From Allantophomopsis cytisporea (lineage: Eukaryota > Ascomycota > Leotiomycetes > Phacidiales > Phacidiaceae): 64,000 nt of DNA. A program made the translations under genes and the position numbers. A model generated the notes under the pieces. That model saw nothing but the letters and a program-made list of their open reading frames with translations, ran no database searches and was not told the DNA's origin. Location of the stretch: positions 186,001 to 250,000 of the forward strand of contig CP103021.1 in assembly GCA_024752435.1 (NCBI GenBank), given 5' to 3'. Below are positions 23,971 to 34,373 of the stretch, piece after piece. Every line of letters starts with the position of its first letter. Positions within the stretch are counted from its first letter, which is position 1.

Positions 23971-26022
23971 GTTGGTAAAAGGATGAGAAAGAAGTGTCGT
24001 GTATGTATATTCTCTGATGGTTTGAGTAAATATCTAATTTCGATGTAGATATTTTCTCGTCCTTTGGATTTGGGTTCTTCCCGTCTCTGAATTCTGGTAT
24101 TTCACCTTTGTTGATCCTTTTGTGGGAAGGAATCGAAGTGGGTAGTCTAGTTTATGTATATGAATATATATGATAAGAATTGACGATAAGATGACAGTCT
24201 AAAAGAAGGATGAAGAGAGAAGAGGAAGGGTAACGGGGAGGGGAAGAGGAAAGATAAGAGGTCAATGCAGAATCAGTTGAGGACTGTTGGAATCGAATTT
24301 GAGATTGATCGTTTGTCGGTCTATAGAATTTTGTGTCAGAATAGCTTAGATCGGGACGAGGATAGGCTGATTCTCTTGTGGTGACGGATGTGGACGATAC
24401 GGAGACGAGTTAGATTGAGCACTGGGCCTACCTTAATCTAATCCTGAGAGAGGAAGAGAGGTCGGAGTGGATAAGAATCGTACCATGAACGGAGCATTAT
24501 GAACATAAGAGCCTTCAGATATACCTTTACGGAAGAGAGCAGAGGATGAGCAAGTGAGCAAGTGAGCACGAATAAGTGATTAGCCAGATTCAGTATTTCT
24601 GTACATGTATATCTTATGTATGTTTGCACATTGATGAATGGATAATCGGTGGTGATTATCCGTAGCATGAGGATGATGATGATTAGATTATGCGTTGAAT
24701 GATAGGCGCAGAGTGTGGCAGAGACAGAGTTTGTGTCGTGTCATATTTCTGCTATCATTTGAGTGAGGATGATGAGATATGAGTAAGAGAGAGAGAGAGG
24801 ATTTCCTCTTTGCTGTGATGGGTTGTTTATGGTGTTTGATCCGGTGCTCGGCCATTGTGGGATCTTTTTCCTGGTCTGACTTTAGCGTCTTTGTCAAGAG
24901 GAAAAAAGTTTTGTTAGCCTTTCTTACAGCCTTGTGGTGTCAAGCAGGGATCATCCAATCATATCCAATTGTATCCAATTGTATGGATATTATATCCAAT
25001 CGTATTTTCCGAATTTCTCTACGTGCATGCACTCCATGCACTATGTACATATGTAGGTATGCACTTGTCCTCGGTTCGGAAACCACCGAGTGATATCATC
25101 AAACGCCGGTACCCTGCAGTACCCGCCCGTTACCGCTCTATGCATTCGTCGTCTGGTCATATATTCTATTCTATTGTGCGTTGCGTGTCTGCTCGTACCC
25201 ATCCACCCTCGGATACCCATAACTACCCACCCACGATCATCCATGCCGACCCACGCAAACCTATACCTATTACGGCGGAAAATCCCCTGTCATCATGCCA
25301 GCCGCCTCCACCACCATCGCCATTCAAGTGTCAAGGTGTTAGCCTTACCATCCGATCTTAATCCGGCCTACGTACGAGAAGGGGGGGAAATGCAAGAGAA
25401 AAAGAAAAGGGAAAAACAGAAAGAGGATGATGAAGAAAAGATGCACAAGGAAAAACGCCTATCAGCAGTAGCACCTGGTCGATTGAGGGAATTGTCCAAT
25501 TATCATCGGCGTATACCGTCTTTCCCTTGTTCTTCTACCCTATTTTACCTTTTTCTATCTCGTCTTCCCTGCACTACGTACATACATACACCCTTCCGGG
25601 ACTTGCACTCAATCCCCTTCACTTTCTTTTCTTTCTCCAGAAATTGCATGAAATTCCCGTGGGGCGTCATGACGGATAGGCCCTGCATGGCACGAGGCTA
25701 TAGTGGGTTGAATAACGGCAAAGCCTTGCATAATGCCACTGGTGGGGGGAGTGGGGGAAAGAGACTTGGAATTTGTATTCGACCATTTTTCCACTGGACA
25801 GCACCAACAGTCTGAGACGAAACAATGAATTACGAAGAGAAATCCACTTGGTGAAGATAATGGTCCTGCATAGTTCCCGAGCATCACCGCATTGTTGTTG
25901 GATCTGTGAATTGTGTGACACCGCTTTTGTTGCCGATATCGATTTGAATATTGTATAGTAACAATACTGGAATTGTGTGTCATCACTGAATCAAGCAGAC
26001 TCAACTTCACACGATACTCCAG
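23971..26022. other. Divergent intergenic region between the choline genes
   Basis: About 2 kb separates the two start codons, so shared control is plausible. No convincing ORF: a long plus-strand frame over 25090-25815 begins at GTG, is low in complexity and resembles nothing. VATTGTATCCAATTG-like short direct repeats (ATATCCAATTGTATCCAATTG) lie at 24959-24985, including CCAAT boxes. Confidence 0.55.
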
Positions 26023-26265
26023 ATGCACAAAATATTCACAAGAGCAACATTGAAGTCTAAACGTACATTGTCTTTCATATCCATATCTAATTCTACCGTC
26101 CACACCAAGATCCCACTATCGATAACGGCTGCACCTACCATCTCAAATCTTGATTGTCGTCTATCATCAACATCCTCACACCCCAAATCATCAACCTCAT
26201 CTTCATCAACCTCATCCTCTCCCAAACCAATCCTCCCTCAAAAAATACCTCTCACAATCTCTAAA
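26023..26265 (+). other. In-frame 81-codon upstream extension of the dehydrogenase
   Basis: From an ATG at 26023 the frame is open into the conserved dehydrogenase start at 26266. The first 22 residues ([14 protein letters not shown] then TLSFISIS) are basic, hydroxylated and free of acidic residues, like a mitochondrial presequence. A Ser-rich stretch follows. It may be coding, giving a second isoform, or simply a 5' UTR that happens to be open. Confidence 0.4.
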
Positions 26266-27771
26266 ATGTCAATCACCTACCCAGACCGCGAGCTCTACTA
26301 CGATGGCAAAATTCAGCCCTCCACTTCAGGAAAGACCTTCCAATCAATCAACCCCGCAACCTCCCTCCCAATAGCCACAATCCACCAAGCCTCCCCCTCA
26401 GACATCGACTCGGCCATCACCTCCGCACAAAAAGCCTTCCCATCATGGTCGCAAACCCCACCTATCGCGCGCGCGCGCATCCTCCTCAAAGCAGTATCAC
26501 TGCTCCGCGCACGCAACGACGCCATCGCCCAGATCGAAACCCACGACACCGGCAAGCCCTTCACGGAGACGTCGACCGTCGACGTAGTCACGGGCGCCGA
26601 CGTGCTGGAGTATTTCGCGGGCCTGATCTCGGGCGGCGGCCTCAACGGCGAGACGACGCAGCTGCGCCCGGACGCCTGGGTGTACACGAAGAAGGAGGCG
26701 CTGGGCGTGTGCGCGGGCATCGGCGCCTGGAACTACCCCATCCAGATTGCGCTGTGGAAGTCGGCGCCGTGTCTGGCGGCGGGCAACTGCATGATTTACA
26801 AGCCGAGTGAGGTCACGCCGTTGCATGGCCAGGTCCTTGCGGAGATCTATGCTGAGGCTGGTGTGCCGGCTGGCGTGTTCAATATCGTCAATGGTGGTGG
26901 TGATGTGGGCGCTTATCTTACCGGCCATCCGGGTATTGCGAAGGTTAGCTTCACGGGTCAGGTGGCTACTGGGAAGAAGGTCGCTGCTAGCGCGGCGGGT
27001 GGTATGAAATACGTTACCATGGAGCTTGGTGGAAAGAGTCCGCTTATTGTCCTTCCTGATGCTGATCTCGAGAGCGCGGTTGATGGAGCTATGATGGCGA
27101 ACTTCTACAGTACGGGTCAGGTCTGCACGAATGGTACGCGCGTGTTCATCCCCAAGGCTATGAAGCGTGCGTTTGAGAAGAGACTGCTTGAAAAGATGCC
27201 ATTTGTGCGAAATGCTGGTGGCAATGTCATGGCTGAGGAGAGCAACTTCGGCCCATTAGTGAGCGAGGTGCACATGGAGAAGGTGTTGGGATACATCCGT
27301 CACGGTGTTGAGAGTGACAAGGCAACATTGTTGTATGGTGGTGCGGACAAGCCAGTGGGTATTGCTGCAGAGCAGAGCAAGGGCTTCTGGGTGCAGCCTA
27401 CTGTGTTCACCGATTGCACCGATAGCATGAAGATCGTGAAGGAGGAGATCTTCGGCCCGGTTATGTGTATCCTTACCTACGAGAGCGAGGAAGAGGTTGT
27501 GCGTCGTGCGAATGATACTGAGTTGGGACTTGCGGCGGGTGTGTTCACGAAGGATCTGAACAAGGCCCATGATGTTGTAAGCAAGTTGGAGGCAGGTATC
27601 ACTTGGATTAACACCTGGGGGGAGAGTCCGGCTGAGATGGCTGTTGGAGGCTGGAAGCAGAGCGGTGTTGGCGTTGAGAATGGACGTAGGGGTATTGAGG
27701 CGTGGGTCAGAAATAAGAGCACCCTTGTTGAGGGAGGTGGAGTTGTTGGAACTGTTTTTTCGAAGTTGTAA
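26266..27771 (+). CDS. Betaine aldehyde dehydrogenase, with C-terminal SKL
   Basis: Single exon, 501 residues from the conserved start [15 protein letters not shown]. Aldehyde dehydrogenase landmarks are in order: [15 protein letters not shown] (Asn and NAD site), [32 protein letters not shown] with the general-base Glu, [11 protein letters not shown] with the nucleophile Cys, EEIFGPVM, and GGWKQSGVG. Length and motifs fit betaine aldehyde dehydrogenase, which oxidises betaine aldehyde to glycine betaine with NAD. The protein ends FSKL, a canonical PTS1, so peroxisomal import is expected. Its divergent partner is choline oxidase, which would supply the substrate and makes H2O2. Codon use is GC-rich in the 5' third (26450-26800) and less so later. 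Confidence 0.94.
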   Translation: MSITYPDRELYYDGKIQPSTSGKTFQSINPATSLPIATIHQASPSDIDSAITSAQKAFPSWSQTPPIARARILLKAVSLLRARNDAIAQIETHDTGKPFTETSTVDVVTGADVLEYFAGLISGGGLNGETTQLRPDAWVYTKKEALGVCAGIGAWNYPIQIALWKSAPCLAAGNCMIYKPSEVTPLHGQVLAEIYAEAGVPAGVFNIVNGGGDVGAYLTGHPGIAKVSFTGQVATGKKVAASAAGGMKYVTMELGGKSPLIVLPDADLESAVDGAMMANFYSTGQVCTNGTRVFIPKAMKRAFEKRLLEKMPFVRNAGGNVMAEESNFGPLVSEVHMEKVLGYIRHGVESDKATLLYGGADKPVGIAAEQSKGFWVQPTVFTDCTDSMKIVKEEIFGPVMCILTYESEEEVVRRANDTELGLAAGVFTKDLNKAHDVVSKLEAGITWINTWGESPAEMAVGGWKQSGVGVENGRRGIEAWVRNKSTLVEGGGVVGTVFSKL

Positions 27772-29031
27772 ATGAGATGTACATGACCCTGAATAGAAGT
27801 ATATAGACAAAAATGTTACGAGTTCACAATGATTTGGAAGTGTGAGCTGTGGTGTATATTTCACCGGCTTAATTATGTGCTACCAAAATTGTGCACGGAA
27901 TATGAGTAGATTACAGCCAGTCAACTAACAGGCTGATGGGTGAGTATAAATACTACCATCTCTCCAATTGAACCATACCACAGAACTCAACGCCTGCAAA
28001 TCAGGAGCGACATAGTGACCAGTACACGCCAGTAGCAGTCGGTGTGGCCATTCAGAACACCTGATCAGCATCATCCAGTCTCTCACCATCGTCAAGTCCT
28101 TCGTCGTCAGCCTTGCCTCGTTATTCTAATGAATTAGCAGAGCGTCCAATTACTCGCACGCACTTTCTTTTACGTGTCATATTGAAGATACATATGAAGG
28201 GGAGTTGAAGCACCAAATGATTTATATAGTTATCACTTGTACTGGTTTCATGAGAACGGAGCTAATCCATGATCATCATGCTTCACATTCTGTGGTAAAT
28301 ACTGACTACTATATATAGACTGGTTCATTCAAGTCCCATTGTTTAAATTCACTAAGTTTAATCAAATATACTAGATTAAGTGAATTGGGGCTGGCTTCCT
28401 GAATTCATGGAAAAACTCTCAAGACATTCGCGGATAATTCTATATATGGTGATATTGTTAAGTCAATTATATTCAGATCGAACACATAGTATAGTAATTA
28501 ACTTATAAGAGGGCAGAAGATAAAAAGAAAAAAGGCCAAAATCATTGTCCAAAATTCACTTGTCACGTTGCTTGCATATTTTATGAAATTTTACGAACTG
28601 ACTAAGAGTAGGAACTCATGCACCAAGAATAATAGGAGGGATTTAATCCATTTTCTCAGCTCCACAGAAGCCATATTGAAAATCAATGCATTTTTATAAA
28701 CTATATATTCATTACTCAAACTCACCGCAAGCAATAACCAGCATTTCCATCACTTAAAGCTATCCTTAGTATCAACGGACCTCCATAGTGAATGACTCCC
28801 CGCCAAATGTAAATCTATCAGCTGGACTAACCTCCTTCGTTAAATTATGTTGCTGAGAATCCACACAATCCAGTAATGACTACTAGCCATGCCAACAAAG
28901 ACAGTTGAGCCTCAACTAATCACTAATATTAAGAAAAGGCAGCAGAAATAGCCGTCGAGATACTAGTATTGAGAAGATCCATCGCTATTGTGACTGGATC
29001 TACAGGATGTGCCTTGCTGTTGCTCCCAGAG
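27772..29031. other. Intergenic, AT-rich from about 28.2 kb
   Basis: After the dehydrogenase 3' flank comes a decayed TATA/hydrophobic unit (27945-28128). 28200-28960 is AT-rich without ORFs and contains an imperfect inverted repeat: AATTCACT at 28346-28353 against AGTGAATT at 28379-28386. Confidence 0.5.
27945..28128 (+). pseudogene. Decayed microprotein-type unit
   Basis: TATAAATAC at 27945-27953 is followed by CAGTCTCTCACCATCGTCAAGTCC, which resembles the TM-coding DNA of the units at 57.8-60.4 kb. One frame reads a hydrophobic stretch (LISIIQSLTIVKSFVVSLASLF) ending at TAA, but there is no ATG before it. Confidence 0.35.
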
Positions 29032-29604
29032 TTACCTGTCTTGACGATTATGCTTGGTGGTCCTGAGAAGTTGCATTGATGAAGAGATTGTGATACATGT
29101 GGGGGCTGTTGTACTGTAAAGTTTACATTCCTCAGGAGAACATCTGACTCCGTAACATGGCTTGATGGAGTTTGTATTTATCGAAATGTAACTTCGAGGG
29201 TTTGTAGAAGAACCACTTTTGTACCTGACCACTTGCACGGGCTTGCCCCTAAGAGGACCACCATTATGGTTAGGCTTGCGGTACTTGTTGTTTGGTACAA
29301 AACATATATGCAGAGATTCGGAAGAGCTGATGTTGCACCGAGAGTGGCTGTTGTCTGCGTTCGTTACAAATAATGCACTGTTGTGGCGAGACTCGCGTGG
29401 CTTCGTGCTTGTTGTGAAGAACAAAGGCTTGCTCTTGGAAGGACGACCACTATCAGAATCTCCGGGTTTGGTGCTTGGTGTAAACGAAACATGCTTGCTC
29501 CTAACCTTCTTGGAAGCCTTGTTGTTGCCAAGGTTGTTCATGTTTACCATTGTATGCTGTCTATCTATGGAGTGAATGTATTTCGTGATGTTGGTGTAGT
29601 ACAT
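29032..29604 (-). CDS. Orphan protein with about 20-residue internal repeats
   Basis: Intact frame of 190 residues from the ATG at 29604 to TAA at 29032. Basic and rich in Ser, Thr, Asn and Pro, with no recognised domain. Residues about 35-140 show five loose repeats of roughly 20 residues, each opening with a hydrophobic V/L..F core followed by a K-P/S-rich part: KHVSFTPSTKPGDSDSGRPS, SKPLFFTTSTKPRESRHNS, ALFVTNADNSHSR, LHICFVPNNKYRKPN, KPVQVVRYKSGS. TATAAAAAGCAG lies about 60 bases upstream of the ATG. A diverged duplicate of its start region is at 30.8-31.0 kb, which supports it as a former or present gene. The end CAAGACAG followed by GTAAC could be a splice donor, so the gene may continue. 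Confidence 0.45.
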   Translation of the reverse strand: MYYTNITKYIHSIDRQHTMVNMNNLGNNKASKKVRSKHVSFTPSTKPGDSDSGRPSKSKPLFFTTSTKPRESRHNSALFVTNADNSHSRCNISSSESLHICFVPNNKYRKPNHNGGPLRGKPVQVVRYKSGSSTNPRSYISINTNSIKPCYGVRCSPEECKLYSTTAPTCITISSSMQLLRTTKHNRQDR

Positions 29605-30025
29605 GGTGAAGACCCATGTATTCTGGAAAGACAAGAGACCATTGGGTCCAGAATATACTGCTTTTTATAACTTCTAAATGCCACAAAGCTTTATGCATTC
29701 ACATGATGTGACTAGAAGTAGGACTCATACTTGGAAATAGCCTCTGGTTAGTCATACACACATACACCTAGCCTTACAAGTATATAAATAAATACCCGGA
29801 CTACACGAATTCATGTCTTCATGTGACTTACATCATCAAGAGTAATTAGTTGTGATTACAAGACATGAGGAGCCAGAATTGAAACCGGCTGGCCATCTAG
29901 CACGCACATGGCACAAATATTTATAGCATATAGAAAACGCATATAAAATGTACCACCATTTTGATTGTGTACCTATCATTGCTTCATCATCGCCAGGTCC
30001 AGACGCAGACCTTTCAATCCAACCT

Positions 30026-30286
30026 CTACTTCCCAGCAGACTTATCCCACAGCTTCATCGCATCCTTATGCTTATTGTTCATGGCCGAGAAACGAGCATC
30101 GTTTATGCCATCATATAGGGCCCTATATCCTCTCTCATTCGGACGTGGATTCTCTGCTAGCGGTTGAAGCGTGTTCCCTGTTGGTTTTGCGTTGCGGTCT
30201 TCTTGTCCTGGGTCATTATACGTGGATTCCTGATGTTTGACCTTCTTGTTATCCTCTTCCTTCTTGATATTGCTAGAGGTACTCAT
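30026..30286 (-). CDS. Small hydrophilic protein, 86 residues, unknown
   Basis: Intact ATG-to-TAG frame. The first 55 residues are charged and probably disordered (MSTSSNIKKEEDNKKVKHQ). The C-terminal third (RGYRALYDGINDARFSAMNN then KHKDAMKLWDKSAGK) reads like a small helical conserved segment. No domain recognised. Composition resembles hydrophilin-like stress proteins, but that is only an analogy. No other strong frame overlaps it. Confidence 0.5.
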   Translation of the reverse strand: MSTSSNIKKEEDNKKVKHQESTYNDPGQEDRNAKPTGNTLQPLAENPRPNERGYRALYDGINDARFSAMNNKHKDAMKLWDKSAGK

Positions 30287-31653
30287 GTTTAGATTTGGTT
30301 CTAATGGATCTTTGAAATGGGCTTATTGTGATGTTTCGATAGGTTAAAGCTCGATATTCGTGAAAAGAGAAAGCTAAGGAGGTGGAAAACTGGAAGGCCT
30401 CTTTTACACGCGCTAGATGTCATAAGACGGTACTTACTTATCATGGGTCACCGAGTAGTAATGACGCAGTAATAGAGCCTCATACTCAAATCATGCATCT
30501 CCACTATCAGACACATCTTAACAGGTATCGCAACTGCATTGGGTACGTTATATACATTAGCAATTGCATATCCTACCTACCCATCGTGCGAACCACTAGT
30601 CAAAGCATCTACTTCGAACCCAACGTATCTCAGTCTCCAATCACAATCTCATGCTCAATATCTATTGTCAAATAATCAGAATCGCCAACCCCCAAAGAGA
30701 TGGGCTTATACTTCCAAGCACTATGTTCTTCTGTTACGCTTTGAGCTTCTCTTGTGTTGGTGTGCTTTACAACATGAAGGCACACTCTTCAGGGTATTTC
30801 CAGGACATTCGGATATGTACCCATTGGGATGCTAGCGGTAGTGCTGATTGACTTCGATAGAGTTGTTGTAGTAGAGCCGTTCCTAGTAACGCTATTGCTT
30901 TTAGACCTGATCATACCTTCAATTGTATTCTGTGAATCTGGGGGAATGGCGTACAATAAGATGTTAATGTAGTTCAAAGGATTAGAATCAAGTAGAAATG
31001 GGAAGGTCCATGTATAGTGGAAAGCAAAGGCATAGTAACCAGAAACAAATGGCCTTTTATCTCTCCCAGACGTGGTTGTGTATCATTAGTTGTAATCATA
31101 GCACCAATCAAAGGATTATTATATATACGAGATTAGAAAATGCTACCATTATTTTGTTTTACTGCAATATTTATGTTCTATAGCTTGGATCTATCACTTG
31201 ACATCGTTGCTTTGAATCATTGACAGATGCTATCTTGAAGAACTATCAGCTCCTACTTCTCAAACGATCCGTCTTGTTGCACCTTTCTTCCTTACTCTTA
31301 AAAACTATGATCAACATCGAATTAAGTTCTAAGGATGCCACGGAGAGACTCCCCCTTTACATCATCATATATAGGGCCGCCCAAATCAAATGAGTGACTA
31401 TTTCCTTGGATAAGGAATCTGTGCCACAGATCTAACGTGGTGTTCCGTAGTGGTAGGTGTGAGTGTCGATATGGTGTGAAAGAACGCCATGATTTTAGGA
31501 TTTCCAGATGTGGTTGTGTGACATATATCTAGATCATCATGACAGCGCCGAATTCCCAGCAATCAGGAAAATGGTCCAGGTATCAGAGCAGAAGTGCATG
31601 TCTTCTTATGACTGGTAGTCGATTTCACACATGAAACAAGTTCTTGGTTCACA
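30287..31653. other. Intergenic DNA with short diverged repeats
   Basis: Apart from the relic at 30789-31025, CCAGACGTGGTTGTGTATCATTAG near 31070 and CCAGATGTGGTTGTGTGACATATATC near 31505 resemble each other. No supported gene. Confidence 0.45.
30789..31025 (-). pseudogene. Diverged, start-less duplicate of the orphan gene at 29.0-29.6 kb
   Basis: On the minus strand CTTTCCACTATACATGGACCTTC matches CTTTCCAGAATACATGGGTCTTC upstream of the orphan ORF. The frame NYINILLYAIPPDSQNTIEGM then matches YYTNITKYIHSIDRQHTMVNM. The ATG of the other copy reads TTG here, the repeat region is short, and a match to the SPEEC part comes in another frame. Confidence 0.5.
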
Positions 31654-32678
31654 TCATTTGACGTCCTTCATGATATCATTGACAACTTTCGCAGCAAATC
31701 GTCTTCTTTCCGCCTCTGGTAGACCAGCACCCATATCTACCTCTGTTAGTATCGCGCGACAAAGTCGAAGACTCACTCACCTTTAACGGCCTGTAGTCTC
31801 AGCATCATAGCTTCAAGCTGCTCAACAGAAGCCTCATCATCCTCTCCTTCCTCATTCTCTCCTTCATCATCGGCATCTCCATTCCCATAAATAGCCCTCT
31901 TCATATCAAAGACCTCCCCCATCATCTCAGCAGCCTCAAGATTGAACCCAATACTCCCCTCCTCGTCATCCTCAAACTCAGCCATATCAAGCTCATCACC
32001 ATCGCCACCAGCCCAATCATTAGCCTCAAGCGCCTCCTTAACCCTCTCAACACCCACACGTTCTAAACCATCAGCAAAGCCCACCACGCAAAAAGGAACA
32101 GGACCAAAAACCTACCACCAAACTCATTCCTCCCCTTCCCCCCCCAATCCACAAACTCAAACCCCTCATCCTGGCAAAAGTCCTCCCACTCATCCCCGAG
32201 CTCCAAATGCGGCGCAACGCCCTGCGGCATAGCAACAGCGAGCGCGACCCCATCCCAGGCCGAGCCACAGCCCTCCCTAACGACGCGGCCCACAGCGCCA
32301 ACGAGCTCCCTCACAGCCACGAGGCCCGCCTCATCGACCGGCTTCCGAAAAGCGACGATGAAAGCCCCCACGACGCCCAGCACCTCCTTGGCGTCATCGG
32401 TGCAGAAGTCGCGCGCCCACGAGGCGGCGTCGGCGATCTCGTCGAGCCAGATGGGCAGCGTGGCCGAGTAGTACTGCGTGGAGACGGCGAGGGCGTGCGA
32501 GAGGCCGGCGATGCTGTGGTCGGTGGGTGAGGGGGCGGATCCCGTGAGTCCTGGGGCTTGTTAGCTTTGGGTGTGCCGGGAACGTTTGCCGTCGGGGGGG
32601 TGAACCTTTTAGCAGGTCCGTCAGGCCGCTGTCGCTTTGGCCTACGGCTAGGATTCGGCGTGGATTCGGGATGTCCAT
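31654..32678 (-). CDS. Alpha/gamma-adaptin-binding protein p34-like (AAGAB/Irc6 type)
   Basis: Four exons: 32678-32606, 32550-32116, 32062-31781 and 31736-31654, 290 residues, introns of 55, 53 and 44 nt. The start MDIPNPRRILAVGQSDSGLTDLLK leads into LTGSAPSPTDHSIAG, a YYSATLPIWLDEI core, VLGVVGAFIVAF and EWEDFCQDEGFEFVDW. These are the small-GTPase-like fold of the p34 family. Then NEFGERVGVERVKEALEAND leads to an acidic middle and the conserved tail GAGLPEAERRRFAAKV. Members bind AP-1/AP-2 adaptins and assist clathrin-adaptor assembly. The third joint (K-D-M-G) was chosen because it restores the family tail; that 44-nt intron is the shortest here. Confidence 0.88.
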
Positions 32679-34373
32679 TTCGTTGTGTTTGATGTCGTTG
32701 AGGGAGGTCGAGGTGTCGTCGATTATGTTTGTATCACGTGATGATATGCGTGCGGTCGACTACAAATGTATTGTATATCGATTTGAATTTCTGCGAGGTT
32801 GTATCACGAGGAATTCGACGGTGATTTACAATTTTTTTGGAATTTTTTTTGGAGTTGAAGTATTTGTATTGATTACTTGAGATCTGATGGATGTTTGACA
32901 GCACTCTCGACCATTTGTCACGAATTACAAATATATGTCATGAGAGACATCAACTTAGAAACAGATCATTACACTTCTTGTTGGACTCACAAAACGGCAT
33001 ACAGAACGATGCCTATCAATCATACTTTGTATTCCTAAGTTCGGCCCTCAGCTTTACATTTTTATTTTAGTAGCGACTCTTCTATCCACAGTTAAAATAT
33101 CATCTAGTCCCACAATCCAGTTAAAATCCATTACATAAGCTTCGAGACCAAAAGTCACAATCACAACACACTAAGCAAACGACACACAAATCAAGAGTAT
33201 CAAACATATCTTCATACACCCATATCTCTACGGGAAAGGTCTTCTACTAAACTACAACATTACCGCCATTCCCACAACCTGCAATCCCCATCTCATCCCC
33301 TCACATCTCAAACCCCGATCCCCAATCCTCAAACCCAGCCCATGATAGACCAAGCTCCCCCAAATTATTGGAATAATAAGCCCTCTACCATCAAAGAATA
33401 CACTCCGACGAGCGAAGGGTAGAGTAAAAAAAAACAAAAAATTGGATAAAACGACAAACAAGAAAGGAAAGAGAGGACGAAGAAGAAATCCCGCAAGAAC
33501 ACAATCATTATGTAAAGGGGGTAAGTTAACGCAACCCCAAGGACGTACATCCATCCTTCAGCAAACACAAGAAAATGCTATGAAGTGAGAAAAAGAGAAG
33601 GGAACAAGGAACAACAGAAGAAGAAAAAGTGGGCAGAGTCGCTGTGCCGGACGCGCGCAAGGCTGAAAGAAGCAAGAAGTGATGAAGACAACGAACAGTA
33701 AGATGATGAAACATGAGAGAACAGATAAAAGTGAGACAGACGTCTTGTGTATCGGATGCTTTCGAGACGAGGGAATATGGTATGCATATAACCAAAAACG
33801 AAAGCTAAGAGAAACAATCGAAATGAAACGAAACAAGAAGCAAAAGAGACGACGCAAACCAAAAAAGGTGGCTAAGAAGATTGGATGGAAGAGCGAAAGC
33901 ACCGGAAATTCGAACAGATCGCGGAAAAACGAGAGCGAGCACACACACGAACGATTTCGTTATTGAAAAAGCAGAATTCACACGCGCACACACCACACAC
34001 AGGAACAACAAATAAATAAGAACAAAGTGTCGAGGAAAGGGGTCCCCACTATCGGGAAAACCCCTCCCTAAGTCTTCCCTCCCCATATAAAACAGCACAC
34101 AAAAAAATAACAGCCAAAAAGATATGGAAAGGGGTGGTCCCGCCGGATATATATGCAAGTTCCCCCAAATAAAAAGATTCAGATTCCAATCCAAACATTC
34201 TCCACAAACGCCTTCCCTCCCTCCCCTTCCGTGTGATCCGAGCTCAGAAAACGGAATGGTGGAATTATACCTTTCCCTCCCACAAGCAGGACTTGTTTCT
34301 CATGTGCAGCGCAGCTGGTATCTTTAATTGAAGCCTATCCAGTAGTATCGAATGGAAAATCGTAAAGATTTGT
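32679..34373. other. p34 promoter and homeodomain-gene 3' flank
   Basis: No gene supported. A purine-rich plus strand over 33540-34000 gives open frames on both strands from low complexity. The part next to 34374 probably holds the 3' UTR of the homeodomain gene. Confidence 0.55.

Noticed and set aside
25090..25815. 241-codon plus-strand frame in the choline-gene promoter
   Set aside because: Begins at GTG, low complexity, no domain, and lies where a divergent promoter is expected.
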